12,679 nucleotides of DNA from Deltaproteobacteria bacterium RIFOXYD12_FULL_50_9 (GTDB lineage: Bacteria; Desulfobacterota; Desulfobulbia; Desulfobulbales; CALZHT01), in the NCBI GenBank assembly GCA_001799225.1, contig MGTA01000021.1:10660-23338 (forward strand), written 5' to 3'. The position numbers and the translations under genes were made by a program. Of the stretch, positions 6,816-12,679 are shown one piece after another. The notes beneath the pieces were generated by a model that did not search any database, was not told the DNA's origin, and saw only the letters and a program-made list of their open reading frames with translations. The first letter of the stretch is position 1. Each line of letters starts with the position of its first letter.

Positions 6816-7037
6816 CTATATATCATCCATCATGACGCCCAGGTAGAATTCACATTTGCGACAGTTACCCTCTTTTTCAGCAGAGGTGCCTTGCACCTTC
6901 CCACCGCAAAGCGTTCCTGCTTCAGCCCAGCAGTCTCGCCCATGATCCGGGTAGGCTGGGCAAACCCCCAGCTCCGAGGCCTTGGCGCCACCCTGCTCTC
7001 TGCCACATTTCTTAAACTCCCAACATTGCGTAGCCAT
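6816..7037 (-). CDS. Stand-alone two-CW domain protein, 73 residues
   Basis: A cysteine-rich small protein that is essentially one two-CW domain: CWEFKKC at 5-11, C26-P-A, DCW at 35-37, CGG at 44-46 and NCRKC at 58-62. The seven Cys (5, 11, 26, 36, 44, 59, 62) align one to one with those in the tail of the chemoreceptor encoded at 6276-4417. The spacing is identical except for a 7-residue insertion between the second and third. There is no signal peptide, so it is cytoplasmic. The domain name is recalled from NCBI protein family naming; its biochemistry is not established to my knowledge. The ATG at 7037 has AAGGAG 7 nt upstream. It lies 44 nt behind the PAS-CheW gene on the same strand, so the two are probably one operon. 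A metal-binding or redox role is inferred from the cysteines. Confidence 0.88.
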   Translation of the reverse strand: MATQCWEFKKCGREQGGAKASELGVCPAYPDHGRDCWAEAGTLCGGKVQGTSAEKEGNCRKCEFYLGVMMDDI

Positions 7038-7081
7038 AGGGGTCTCCTTGTTTTATGTAGCTTATACTGGTTAACGAATGT

Positions 7082-8137
7082 TCAAATCTGCTCAATTATT
7101 TTTGCATAATCAAGCATATTGAAGGCATAGTCAATGTCGATCAAGATTCGTGTGCCGCGATCAACTCGAGCAATACCGGCAATACAATCCGAGGTATTCA
7201 TGATACCTGTACGACAGTCGGTATCAATATCTTGCGAATCGATGGTGAGGATCCTGTTCACCTGGTCTGCAATGAATCCGAAGGTCGTGGAGACGTTCTG
7301 GTGTTTTGATTCGACCACCAAAATGCAATCTCGCACGGTCCCTTCAACCCGTTTAATACCAAGTTTGGATTTCAGATCGATGATCGGCACGACTTTTCCG
7401 CGCAAATTTACCACCCCGCAGACGTGTTCGGGCATATTCGGTACGGTGGTGATCTCCATCAACGAGATAATCTCTTTGATTTTTTTGATATTCACCCCGA
7501 ACTCCTGACCGGAGAGAGAGAACATCAGATGCTTAAGTTGGGTGTCCTCGGTTACTTTGCTGAAGATCTCGGCCCCGCCGAGAATTGCATCAGTAGCAAG
7601 ATTCAGGATGGGAATTGCATCGACAACCAGTTTGAATCGTCTATCGGCAGAGTTTATAAAACCGGAATTAAATCCGTAGATTGCCTTTTTGGTAGCGAAA
7701 CACTCTTTGAGCAGGCAGCTTTTTCGGAACTTCTTGCAGTTAAGGAAGTCAGCGCATTGCGGTTTGGTCTGCAGGATCTCGGCAGTGGAATTGGTCATCT
7801 CCAGGAAGGCTTTGTTGGCGTAATAAATTCTGAAATCCGTGTCGATCAGGAACAAGGGCGTTGATAATGCCCCGATAATACTGTCGAAACTGGTCCGGTA
7901 GCTGTTTGCAAGGATTAATTCTTGATTAAGGCGGTCCCCGTCCGTCTCGAGATTGCTGATATATTTGTGGAGTTTTTCGACTTTTTTCGACTTGGCGGCG
8001 AGATCCTGGGTGAGTGTTTCAACTTGCTGAAGCAGTTCAGCTGGAGTTGCGGGTGTGGCGCCGGCGGCCTCCTCCAGTCCGTCTGGATTAGGAACTTGCC
8101 TTTCGGTGCTGCCTGAGTTGACCACTTTGTCTTGCAT
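7082..8137 (-). CDS. PAS-CheW chemotaxis coupling protein
   Basis: A 351-residue soluble protein that likely couples a PAS sensory input to a chemosensory array. A low-complexity start (1-32) leads into a coiled coil (about 33-80), then a PAS domain (about 82-198; PLFLIDTDFRIYYANKAFLEMT typical of its first strands) and a CheW domain (about 203-345) with the signature GVVNLRGKVVPIIDLKSKLG. The PAS region contains C128, C134, C141 and C146 within 19 residues, which could hold a metal or react to redox state. There is no kinase, receiver or membrane segment, so the protein differs from CheV (CheW-receiver) and from Aer. The ATG at 8137 has only a weak GGGA ribosome site. The two-CW gene follows after 44 nt. 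CheA is not in the window, so the partner kinase must be elsewhere. Confidence 0.92.
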   Translation of the reverse strand: MQDKVVNSGSTERQVPNPDGLEEAAGATPATPAELLQQVETLTQDLAAKSKKVEKLHKYISNLETDGDRLNQELILANSYRTSFDSIIGALSTPLFLIDTDFRIYYANKAFLEMTNSTAEILQTKPQCADFLNCKKFRKSCLLKECFATKKAIYGFNSGFINSADRRFKLVVDAIPILNLATDAILGGAEIFSKVTEDTQLKHLMFSLSGQEFGVNIKKIKEIISLMEITTVPNMPEHVCGVVNLRGKVVPIIDLKSKLGIKRVEGTVRDCILVVESKHQNVSTTFGFIADQVNRILTIDSQDIDTDCRTGIMNTSDCIAGIARVDRGTRILIDIDYAFNMLDYAKIIEQI

Positions 8138-8184
8138 AGTATTTCCCGATAATTGTCCAATAGAATAACTATCGAACGCCAGCC

Positions 8185-8200
8185 TTCACCAATTGGCGAA
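8185..8200. promoter_or_regulatory. Near-perfect 16-bp palindrome upstream of PAS-CheW
   Basis: TTCACCAATTGGCGAA pairs with itself at 7 of 8 positions around a CCAATTGG core. It lies 48 nt before the PAS-CheW start in an AT-rich leader (8138-8325) without other clear signals, a reasonable place for a dimeric repressor or activator. The binding protein is unknown. Confidence 0.4.
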
Positions 8201-8325
8201 ACACACAGCTCGTAAGTTGTCCCATCTACAGGATTATTTATATATAATGGTTAAGTATAAACTGATTATATTAGAAACTAAAAGTAAATATTACTTAATG
8301 TATTTTTTTCTCATTACAAGCACAT

Positions 8326-8523
8326 ATGTCTTATAAATGGAAGGTGTTGGAATGGACAGCATTGATCCGGGTCAGGGAGGAAGTGATTGTTCTTCGATTG
8401 ATCTGGGCGTCAGAATATCGGGATAACGACACAGGCGCCCACATCCGACGGATCGGGCTCTTTTCAGCCGAGCTTGCTAAGTCATTGGGCTGGCAGAGGT
8501 TTTCCAAGGATAGGTTGGCGTAA
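8326..8523 (+). pseudogene. Truncated HD-GYP domain remnant
   Basis: A 65-codon open frame. Residues 18-56 (8377-8493) read like the opening of an HD-GYP cyclic-di-GMP phosphodiesterase domain: REEVIVLRL, then ASEYRDNDTGAHIRRIG, then LFSAELAKSLGW. Family members go on to the HDIGK metal site and the GYP motif, neither of which is present here. The similarity stops at about 8493, where the sequence enters the 3' end of the opposite-strand receiver gene. There is no good ribosome site before ATG 8326. HD-GYP domains usually follow a receiver or sensor domain, and no such domain is encoded upstream. I read it as a leftover of a deletion or rearrangement and do not expect enzymatic activity. Confidence 0.72.
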
Positions 8524-8880
8524 TGCAATATTGACCGCATCAATTAATTGCTGCTTGGAGACGGGCTTGATCAGTGTCTCTAAGGAGCCAATGCTTTCGG
8601 CAAGGGTCAGGTAGCGTTCCGCGTTGATAACGCCACCGCCGGAAATGGCGATGACCGATGCGCCGGGGAACTCTTTTTTAAGTTCCATGATCAGTTTCAG
8701 ACCGTCTTTTACCGGCATGACCATGTCGGTGATAACAAGGTCGGCTTGCCTTTGGCGAAATTGATCCAGTCCTTCCTGGCCGTTATGGGCGGTGGAAATC
8801 TCATGGCCTTCAGCTTCAAGAATTTGTTGGAATATATTACAAATCCAGGGGTCATCGTCGATGATAAGGATGTGGGCCAC
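8482..8880 (-). CDS. Single-domain response regulator (receiver)
   Basis: A CheY-like receiver of 132 residues with no output domain. The acidic pocket is D8-D9-D10, the phosphoacceptor is D52 (VITDMVMPVKDG), the switch Ser is S80 (AISGGG) and the conserved Lys is K105 (LIKPVS). The GTG at 8880 is chosen as start because AGGAG lies 8 nt upstream and the domain begins right there (VAHILIIDDD). The longer ATG frame would add 26 unrelated residues. The last three codons and the stop overlap the antisense HD-GYP remnant, so the gene end may have been reshaped by the rearrangement. It probably takes phosphate from a histidine kinase elsewhere. Its place next to PAS-CheW suggests a role in the same signalling network but does not prove it. 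Confidence 0.92.
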   Translation of the reverse strand: MAHILIIDDDPWICNIFQQILEAEGHEISTAHNGQEGLDQFRQRQADLVITDMVMPVKDGLKLIMELKKEFPGASVIAISGGGVINAERYLTLAESIGSLETLIKPVSKQQLIDAVNIALRQPILGKPLPAQ

Positions 8881-8888
8881 GGTTATTT

Positions 8889-8893
8889 CTCCT
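8889..8893 (-). promoter_or_regulatory. Ribosome binding site fixing the GTG start of the receiver gene
   Basis: On the minus strand this reads AGGAG, 8 nt before GTG 8880. No comparable site precedes the longer ATG at 8958. Confidence 0.8.
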
Positions 8894-9230
8894 ACTGGTT
8901 TGTTTGAATTGCATATTTGGGCGGAACTAGTTACTTCTCTAAACCTCTCTATCCACACTCCTGGTCAGTTATCGTTTATCAGGTCTTTCGAGATAATTTG
9001 AATTAACTTAATATTATTTGGAGAATTTGACAATGGCAAGGTTATACTCATGCTATTATCAATTTGACTTGTCATTACTTTCGTGAGGTATATCCTGAGC
9101 AGGATCTGGTCAGTAATGATCGCGGACTGATTGCCCAGGACATGAATTTTATTTGCAAGGCAGTTAATAAGATAAGTATACTGCAACCTGTTGATCACAT
9201 CATACTAATTTTTGCCAGAAGGGGAAGAAT
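8894..9230. other. Intergenic region with possible promoters for the DUF1566 gene
   Basis: This gap of about 340 nt separates two divergent genes. Plus-strand candidates are an extended -10 TGCTATTAT (9051-9059), with TTGACA at 9027-9032 too far upstream for normal spacing, and TTGCAA (9153-9158) with an 18-nt spacer to TATACT (9177-9182). There is a palindrome ATCCTG-AG-CAGGAT at 9092-9105. Overlapping open frames on both strands (about 8965-9294) lack ribosome sites and look like chance. No clear promoter for the leftward receiver gene was seen. Confidence 0.4.
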
Positions 9231-10172
9231 ATGGACCTTTTCGGACGATTGGGCGTGGCCAATCCGAACGGTGCGACCATCGACTGGGATCTGACCCCGG
9301 CCGATACTTTTGGGATATTCGAAAGCTGGGGCGGCAAGCTCCGCGTTCGTGACCGGATGTCCAGGTTTTATTATTTCTTTATCGATAACTATGAGAAGCC
9401 GGCTCAGCTTCTGCTCATGGAGCGGGGGATAAAGTTTGCCCGGATCCTGGCGCGCGTTTTAATGCCGCAGGAGCTTATCGACCGCTGTGTGGCGAGTCAG
9501 GGCCAGGGCGGCTCCCTGGACCAGAGCTATGCCATTGATGGCGAGATCCGGGCCTGGCTCGAAATTAATCTTCTGGATGGTGTGGATGAATCGATCCTGC
9601 TGCCGGTTGAGACCGGCCTCGAGCGCGAGTCCCTGGAAACCGGACTGCCGCGGCCCGGTGAGCCCTTGCCGCCCTTTGAGCCCGTCTCCCTGCCGGGCGA
9701 GCCGGTCATTTTTGACGAGAATCAGATCCCGGATCTCATGGCCCGCTATAACTTTTTTGACAGCCGTTATAATCCGAAAGGGGCCTTTCCCAAGGTCCTG
9801 GTGGATAGCGGCGATAACCGGACGGTGATGGAGATGCGTACCGGTCGGATGTGGCAGCGCTGGGGGTGCGACATAAAAACCACTCTAGGGATGCAGACCC
9901 AGGTTGTCACCTGGAACCAGGGGCGGTTCGCCGGTCATGACGGCTGGTATATCCCGACCATTCAGGAGGCACTCTCTCTGCTTGAACCCGAGAAGAACGA
10001 GAAGGGGCTCTATCTGCCCTCCTGTTTCTCTCTGGAACAACCCTTCATCTTCCTGGCCAATGGCCGAAAACCGGGAGGGCAATGGTACATCGACTTTCTG
10101 CAGGGCACGGTGTTTTATGCCTCAGGCAGTAATCCCGGCGGTTTTGGGCGCTGCTGTCGGATGCTTGGCTGA
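9231..10172 (+). CDS. DUF1566-type C-terminal domain protein with unrecognised N-terminal half
   Basis: A 313-residue protein without signal peptide or membrane segment. The C-terminal part (about 188-311) fits the DUF1566/Lcl C-terminal pattern: LVDSGDNRTVMEMRTGRMWQR, then GWYIPTIQEALSLLE, then QWYIDFLQGTVFYA and a closing RCCR. This domain is related in shape to C-type-lectin/FGE folds and is often found in surface or ligand-binding proteins, but no enzyme activity is established. Residues 1-150 (with FGIFESWGG, a run RFYYFFIDNYE, and YAIDGEIRAWL) are not recognised. A Pro/Glu-rich linker at about 136-160 separates the halves. The ATG has AGGGGA 6 nt upstream. The gene converges on the lipid kinase gene with only 17 nt between the stops. 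The function is unknown. Confidence 0.82.
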   Translation: MDLFGRLGVANPNGATIDWDLTPADTFGIFESWGGKLRVRDRMSRFYYFFIDNYEKPAQLLLMERGIKFARILARVLMPQELIDRCVASQGQGGSLDQSYAIDGEIRAWLEINLLDGVDESILLPVETGLERESLETGLPRPGEPLPPFEPVSLPGEPVIFDENQIPDLMARYNFFDSRYNPKGAFPKVLVDSGDNRTVMEMRTGRMWQRWGCDIKTTLGMQTQVVTWNQGRFAGHDGWYIPTIQEALSLLEPEKNEKGLYLPSCFSLEQPFIFLANGRKPGGQWYIDFLQGTVFYASGSNPGGFGRCCRMLG

Positions 10173-10174
10173 TT

Positions 10175-10191
10175 CAGCAGGGCTGTTTTTT
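10175..10191 (+). terminator. Weak terminator between convergent genes
   Basis: Just after the stop of the DUF1566 gene, CAGC-AGG-GCTG (10176-10186) is followed by TTTTTT-A. The stem is only 4 bp, so termination is uncertain, but the U-run position is right for the plus strand. Confidence 0.35.
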
Positions 10192-11071
10192 ATTGCCGGC
10201 AGGTGGGCAGGACTATTTGCAGGCGGTCCGGATCGATTGAGAAGTCGAGAGGCAGGGTGCCGAAGTAATCGCCATCGAGTTGGACCGGCACTCCGGCGCC
10301 GCTGACCTTGAGGCTGCGGCAGGTGAAAATCTCTGCCCGGGGAGGAGCTAAAGGTCGGCCGGTCAGCAGCGCCAATCCGGCCCGTAAAAGCGTCTGGCGA
10401 CCGGAACACCGGAGTAGACAGACCTCAAAGCAGTCATGAAAGATGGAGGCGTTGGGGGTCAGTCGGAAAGCACCGCCGTAACAGGAGGCATTACTGATAA
10501 TCAGGCTGTAGCCGGAATAGTGCCGGCCGTTTTCATCGGTAATCTGCAGCAGGGAGTCAGTGTAACCAATTAAGGTATTGAAGGCGCTGAGCAGATAGGC
10601 ACCCTTGCCGATCGCCCGTTTGACCTTCGGATTAACTTGTTGGACAACGGCAGCGTCAAAACCTATCCCGGCCATAAGCAGGAAGCGTCGCTGCCCGGCC
10701 CGACCGACGCGGATCGGGGTTGGCATGCCGTTTAGAGCCAGGTCGCAGGCATCCTGAAGTAATTTGGGCAGGCCGGTCTCGATGGCGAAGACGTTAGTGG
10801 TGCCGATGGGCAGGATTGCCAGGGGCAGGGTTGGTGAGGCAAGGCCGTTTATCACCTCGTTGATCGTGCCGTCACCTCCTGCCACGATGATCCGATCAAA
10901 CTCGGCTGTCGGAATATCGGCGGCAAGTTTTACGGCATCGCCCTGCCCTCTGGTCAAGTCAAGAGAGACTGCGGCGCCGGCAGCCGTAAGCATTTGCATG
11001 GCCTGGCGGATTTGGGCCTTGGCGTTGCGGCCGGCTGCCGGGTTGGCAATCAGTTTAAAGCGCATGGTCAT
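10190..11071 (-). CDS. YegS-like diacylglycerol/lipid kinase family protein
   Basis: A 293-residue soluble protein of the DAGK catalytic family that transfers phosphate from a nucleotide to a lipid such as diacylglycerol at the cytoplasmic membrane face. Visible motifs are NPAAG (10-14), the nucleotide-binding GGDGTINEV (65-73), LPIGTTNVFA (87-96) and the late LDGD (265-268) conserved in YegS, DgkB and BmrU relatives. The length is normal and no key motif is missing. The start may be ATG 11071 or ATG 11065, since both are in frame two codons apart and neither has a strong ribosome site. A hairpin lies in the leader. It is likely monocistronic, convergent with the DUF1566 gene. The exact lipid substrate cannot be read from the sequence. 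Confidence 0.92.
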   Translation of the reverse strand: MTMRFKLIANPAAGRNAKAQIRQAMQMLTAAGAAVSLDLTRGQGDAVKLAADIPTAEFDRIIVAGGDGTINEVINGLASPTLPLAILPIGTTNVFAIETGLPKLLQDACDLALNGMPTPIRVGRAGQRRFLLMAGIGFDAAVVQQVNPKVKRAIGKGAYLLSAFNTLIGYTDSLLQITDENGRHYSGYSLIISNASCYGGAFRLTPNASIFHDCFEVCLLRCSGRQTLLRAGLALLTGRPLAPPRAEIFTCRSLKVSGAGVPVQLDGDYFGTLPLDFSIDPDRLQIVLPTCRQ

Positions 11072-11477
11072 TAACCGAAGCCTGCTTCAAGAGGCAGGTC
11101 TGTATTGAGATCATTTTTTTAAAAATGTCGTAGCCTCACTTCGACCTGTGCTCCCATAATAAATCAGGCAGTCGCGTTTTGCCTCCGGAAGACCTCTATA
11201 TTATACACCAGAAAATCGTTTTCGTCTTGCAGTTCTCTGAGAAGCGGGCAAGTCTAATTGGCCCGGGGAATGGGAGTTGACTTTTGCGGCAGATAGCAGG
11301 TATTTTCATGTTAAAAAATGTATAGGGTAATGGTGATGAATTCGTAAAAACCTAATGCTCGCGCTGAGACGCAAAGACGCAGAGAAAAAAATATCTTTTT
11401 ATTTTGACAAGTTGTCTCTGCGACCTTGCGTCTCTGCGGGATGCAACGACTTCTTTTAAGACCATCAATGGTGAATT
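11072..11477. other. Intergenic region between divergent lipid-kinase and patatin genes
   Basis: This 406-nt gap has no convincing gene. Near the kinase start, CCTGCT (11086-11091 by eye) pairs with GGCAGG around a 6-nt loop, so the kinase mRNA leader can form a hairpin just before its start. The 3' part holds the long inverted repeat at 11362-11438. The promoters of both genes must lie here, but none stands out. Confidence 0.5.
11362..11438. repeat. Interrupted inverted repeat upstream of the patatin gene
   Basis: The left arm 11362-11385 and right arm 11415-11438 pair at 21 of 24 positions around a 29-nt AT-rich spacer. The arms are made of repeated AGACGCA-type words (AGACGCA twice in the left arm). 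It resembles the GCAGAGACGCA-type extragenic repeats seen in many environmental bacterial genomes. It ends 39 nt before the patatin ATG, so a transcript starting upstream would carry a large hairpin in the leader. Confidence 0.75.
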
Positions 11478-12401
11478 ATGCAAAGCACATATTTTTTCTG
11501 GCAGCGGGAACGCCTCATCAACTGTCTGGGATTGTTGCTGGGCATGGCTCTCATGCTCTCAGCGTGTGCAACCACAGATGTGCCGTTGCCGCCGCCGGTT
11601 ACGGCTTTGAAACCGAAGATCGCCCTGGTGCTCGGCGGAGGTGCGGCCCGTGGTTTTGCCCATGTCGGGGTGATCCGGGCGTTGGAACAGGAGAAGATCC
11701 CGATCGACATGGTGGTCGGCACCAGTGTCGGCAGTCTGATCGGGGCAATTTATGCCAATGATACCAATAGCTTTGAACTGGAATGGACCGCGTTCACCAT
11801 CGAGAAGGATAATATCTTCGATTATGGATTAATGACCGTTTTTACAGGCCTGGGCATTGCCAAGGGTGAAAAACTAGAGGAGTTTGTCAAGAGTAAGATC
11901 ACGGTGCCGAACATTGAGGATCTCAAGCTGCCCTTTTATGCCGTGGCGACCGACCTGAACCGGGGGACGCGGGTGGTATTGCACAGAGGATCAGTGGCCA
12001 GAGCTGTCCGCGCCAGCAGCACTATCCCCGGGGTGTTCAATCCTGTCGAACATCAGGGCAAGCTTCTGGTTGATGGCGGAGTTCTTGACAACATTCCGGT
12101 TGCCGTGGCCAGGGAGCAGGGCGCTGATCTGGTTATTGCCGTTGATATCAGCGAGAACGTGGTCAATTTCAATATCAAGAACCTCATCGATGTCCTGCTC
12201 CAGACCGTTACCATCATGGCTGCCGAGAATGTCAATAATAAGCGCAAAGAGGCTGACGTGCTCATCGCACCGGCAGTAGGGAGTGTGGGCATGCTCGACT
12301 TTACCCAGAAGAAGTTTTGTATGCAGGCCGGGATCGAAGCCACCCAGAAGGCCATGCCCGAGATCAGGAGAAAGATCGAGGAGTGGCATAAGAAGAAGTA
12401 G
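11478..12401 (+). CDS. Patatin-like phospholipase, predicted lipoprotein
   Basis: A 307-residue serine acyl hydrolase of the patatin/RssA type acting on phospholipids or other acyl esters. The N-terminus has a basic start, a hydrophobic stretch and the lipobox LSAC with the lipidated Cys at 30, so the mature protein should be membrane-anchored outside the cytoplasm, followed by a short Pro-rich tether (35-40). The oxyanion loop GGGAARG is at 53-59, the nucleophile elbow GTSVG at 81-85 (Ser83), and the catalytic Asp in VDGG at D199. The catalytic dyad is therefore complete. ATG 11478 gives a normal signal sequence and has GGTGA close upstream. It lies between two long inverted repeats. The physiological substrate is unknown; membrane remodelling is a family-based guess. 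Confidence 0.93.
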   Translation: MQSTYFFWQRERLINCLGLLLGMALMLSACATTDVPLPPPVTALKPKIALVLGGGAARGFAHVGVIRALEQEKIPIDMVVGTSVGSLIGAIYANDTNSFELEWTAFTIEKDNIFDYGLMTVFTGLGIAKGEKLEEFVKSKITVPNIEDLKLPFYAVATDLNRGTRVVLHRGSVARAVRASSTIPGVFNPVEHQGKLLVDGGVLDNIPVAVAREQGADLVIAVDISENVVNFNIKNLIDVLLQTVTIMAAENVNNKRKEADVLIAPAVGSVGMLDFTQKKFCMQAGIEATQKAMPEIRRKIEEWHKKK

Positions 12402-12404
12402 ATA

Positions 12405-12515
12405 GAATTCAGAATTCAGGATTCAGAATGAAAAAGGTCAACAGAGTTGATTTTGAGCCACTTCCTTGATGTGTTTTTGTAGTATTCTGGATTCTGTCTC
12501 CTGAATTCTGAATTC
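12405..12515. repeat. Long inverted repeat directly after the patatin gene
   Basis: A perfect 17-bp repeat GAATTCAGAATTCAGGA (12405-12421) is inverted at 12499-12515. After a small asymmetric bulge, CAGAAT (12424-12429) also pairs with ATTCTG (12491-12496). The left arm is a tandem of the 7-bp word RATTCAG (three copies), and the right arm holds its complement. It begins 4 nt behind the stop codon. It has no T-run, so it is more likely a dispersed element or 3' mRNA stabiliser than a terminator. Confidence 0.8.
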
Positions 12516-12640
12516 CTGCGCAGTTGCAATTAACTATTTACTCTGCCGGTGATTTGGAATAAACAACAGGCAGGTTGGCAGGTTCGGGGCGTTTCGAGTT
12601 AGTTGAGGAGTGCAAGGCAAAACAGGGGAGAGGAGATTGT

Positions 12641-12679
12641 ATGGGATTGAATGAAAGAATTGGATTCATGGGCGGCGGT
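12641..12679 (+). CDS. proC: Pyrroline-5-carboxylate reductase, first 13 codons (3' partial)
   Basis: Only MGLNERIGFMGGG is present. The pattern of a few polar residues and then IGFMGGG is the start of the Rossmann dinucleotide-binding strand and loop of ProC, which makes proline from pyrroline-5-carboxylate with NAD(P)H. AGGAG at 12631-12635 lies 5 nt before the ATG, supporting the start. The rest is beyond the window, so another Rossmann-type reductase cannot be excluded. Confidence 0.65.
   Translation, partial: MGLNERIGFMGGG

Noticed and set aside
6744..7109. 121-codon plus-strand frame starting inside the terminator region
   Set aside because: It begins just before the 13-bp terminator stem and is antisense to the clear two-CW gene. 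The protein shows no recognisable pattern.
8881..8958. 26-residue N-terminal extension of the receiver protein
   Set aside because: The receiver fold starts at GTG 8880, which has AGGAG 8 nt upstream. The extension shows no conserved pattern.
8965..9294. Overlapping frames of about 76 codons on both strands between the receiver and DUF1566 genes
   Set aside because: Starts are GTG or TTG without ribosome sites, composition is AT-rich and no family is recognised. One of them runs out of frame into the DUF1566 gene.

Overview
The window looks like chromosomal DNA of a Gram-negative deltaproteobacterium (Desulfobacterota). Within that group a Desulfobulbales-like or Geobacter-like lineage is likely. 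This is inferred from the clpX-lon order, the two-CW cysteine domain on a chemoreceptor, a DUF1566 protein, and the moderate GC of the housekeeping genes with AT-rich gaps. No marker gene here fixes the genus.

Left part (1-3777): the 3' two-thirds of clpX, complete lon, then a tRNA-Val(UAC)/tRNA-Asp(GUC) pair with a good sigma70-type promoter in front and a textbook intrinsic terminator behind. This is protein quality control plus translation.

Middle part (3872-8880) is a signalling island read mostly on the minus strand. It holds a response-regulator receiver (8880-8482), a PAS-CheW protein (8137-7082) followed 44 nt later by a 73-residue cysteine-rich two-CW protein (7037-6816), and a methyl-accepting chemotaxis protein (6276-4417) with the same two-CW domain at its C-terminus, followed by a PilZ protein (4378-3872). 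On the plus strand sit a 38-residue lysine-rich protein with a perfect ribosome binding site and its own terminator (6610-6790), and a truncated HD-GYP phosphodiesterase remnant (8326-8523) that runs tail-to-tail into the receiver gene. The genes suggest a chemosensory input linked to cyclic-di-GMP output in which cysteine clusters recur: seven conserved Cys in each two-CW copy, four in the PAS domain, four in the PilZ N-terminus.

Right part (9231-12679): a DUF1566-type protein with an unrecognised N-terminal half, a convergent YegS-like lipid/diacylglycerol kinase, a patatin-like phospholipase lipoprotein flanked on both sides by long imperfect inverted repeats built from 7-bp words, and the first 13 codons of proC at the right edge. 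The kinase and the phospholipase both act on membrane lipids but are divergently arranged and need not be co-regulated.

The main points for a second look are the paired two-CW domains with identical cysteine spacing, the possible CheR-type tether at the chemoreceptor C-terminus, the hairpin covering the PilZ start, the HD-GYP scar, and the family of word-based inverted repeats in three intergenic gaps.
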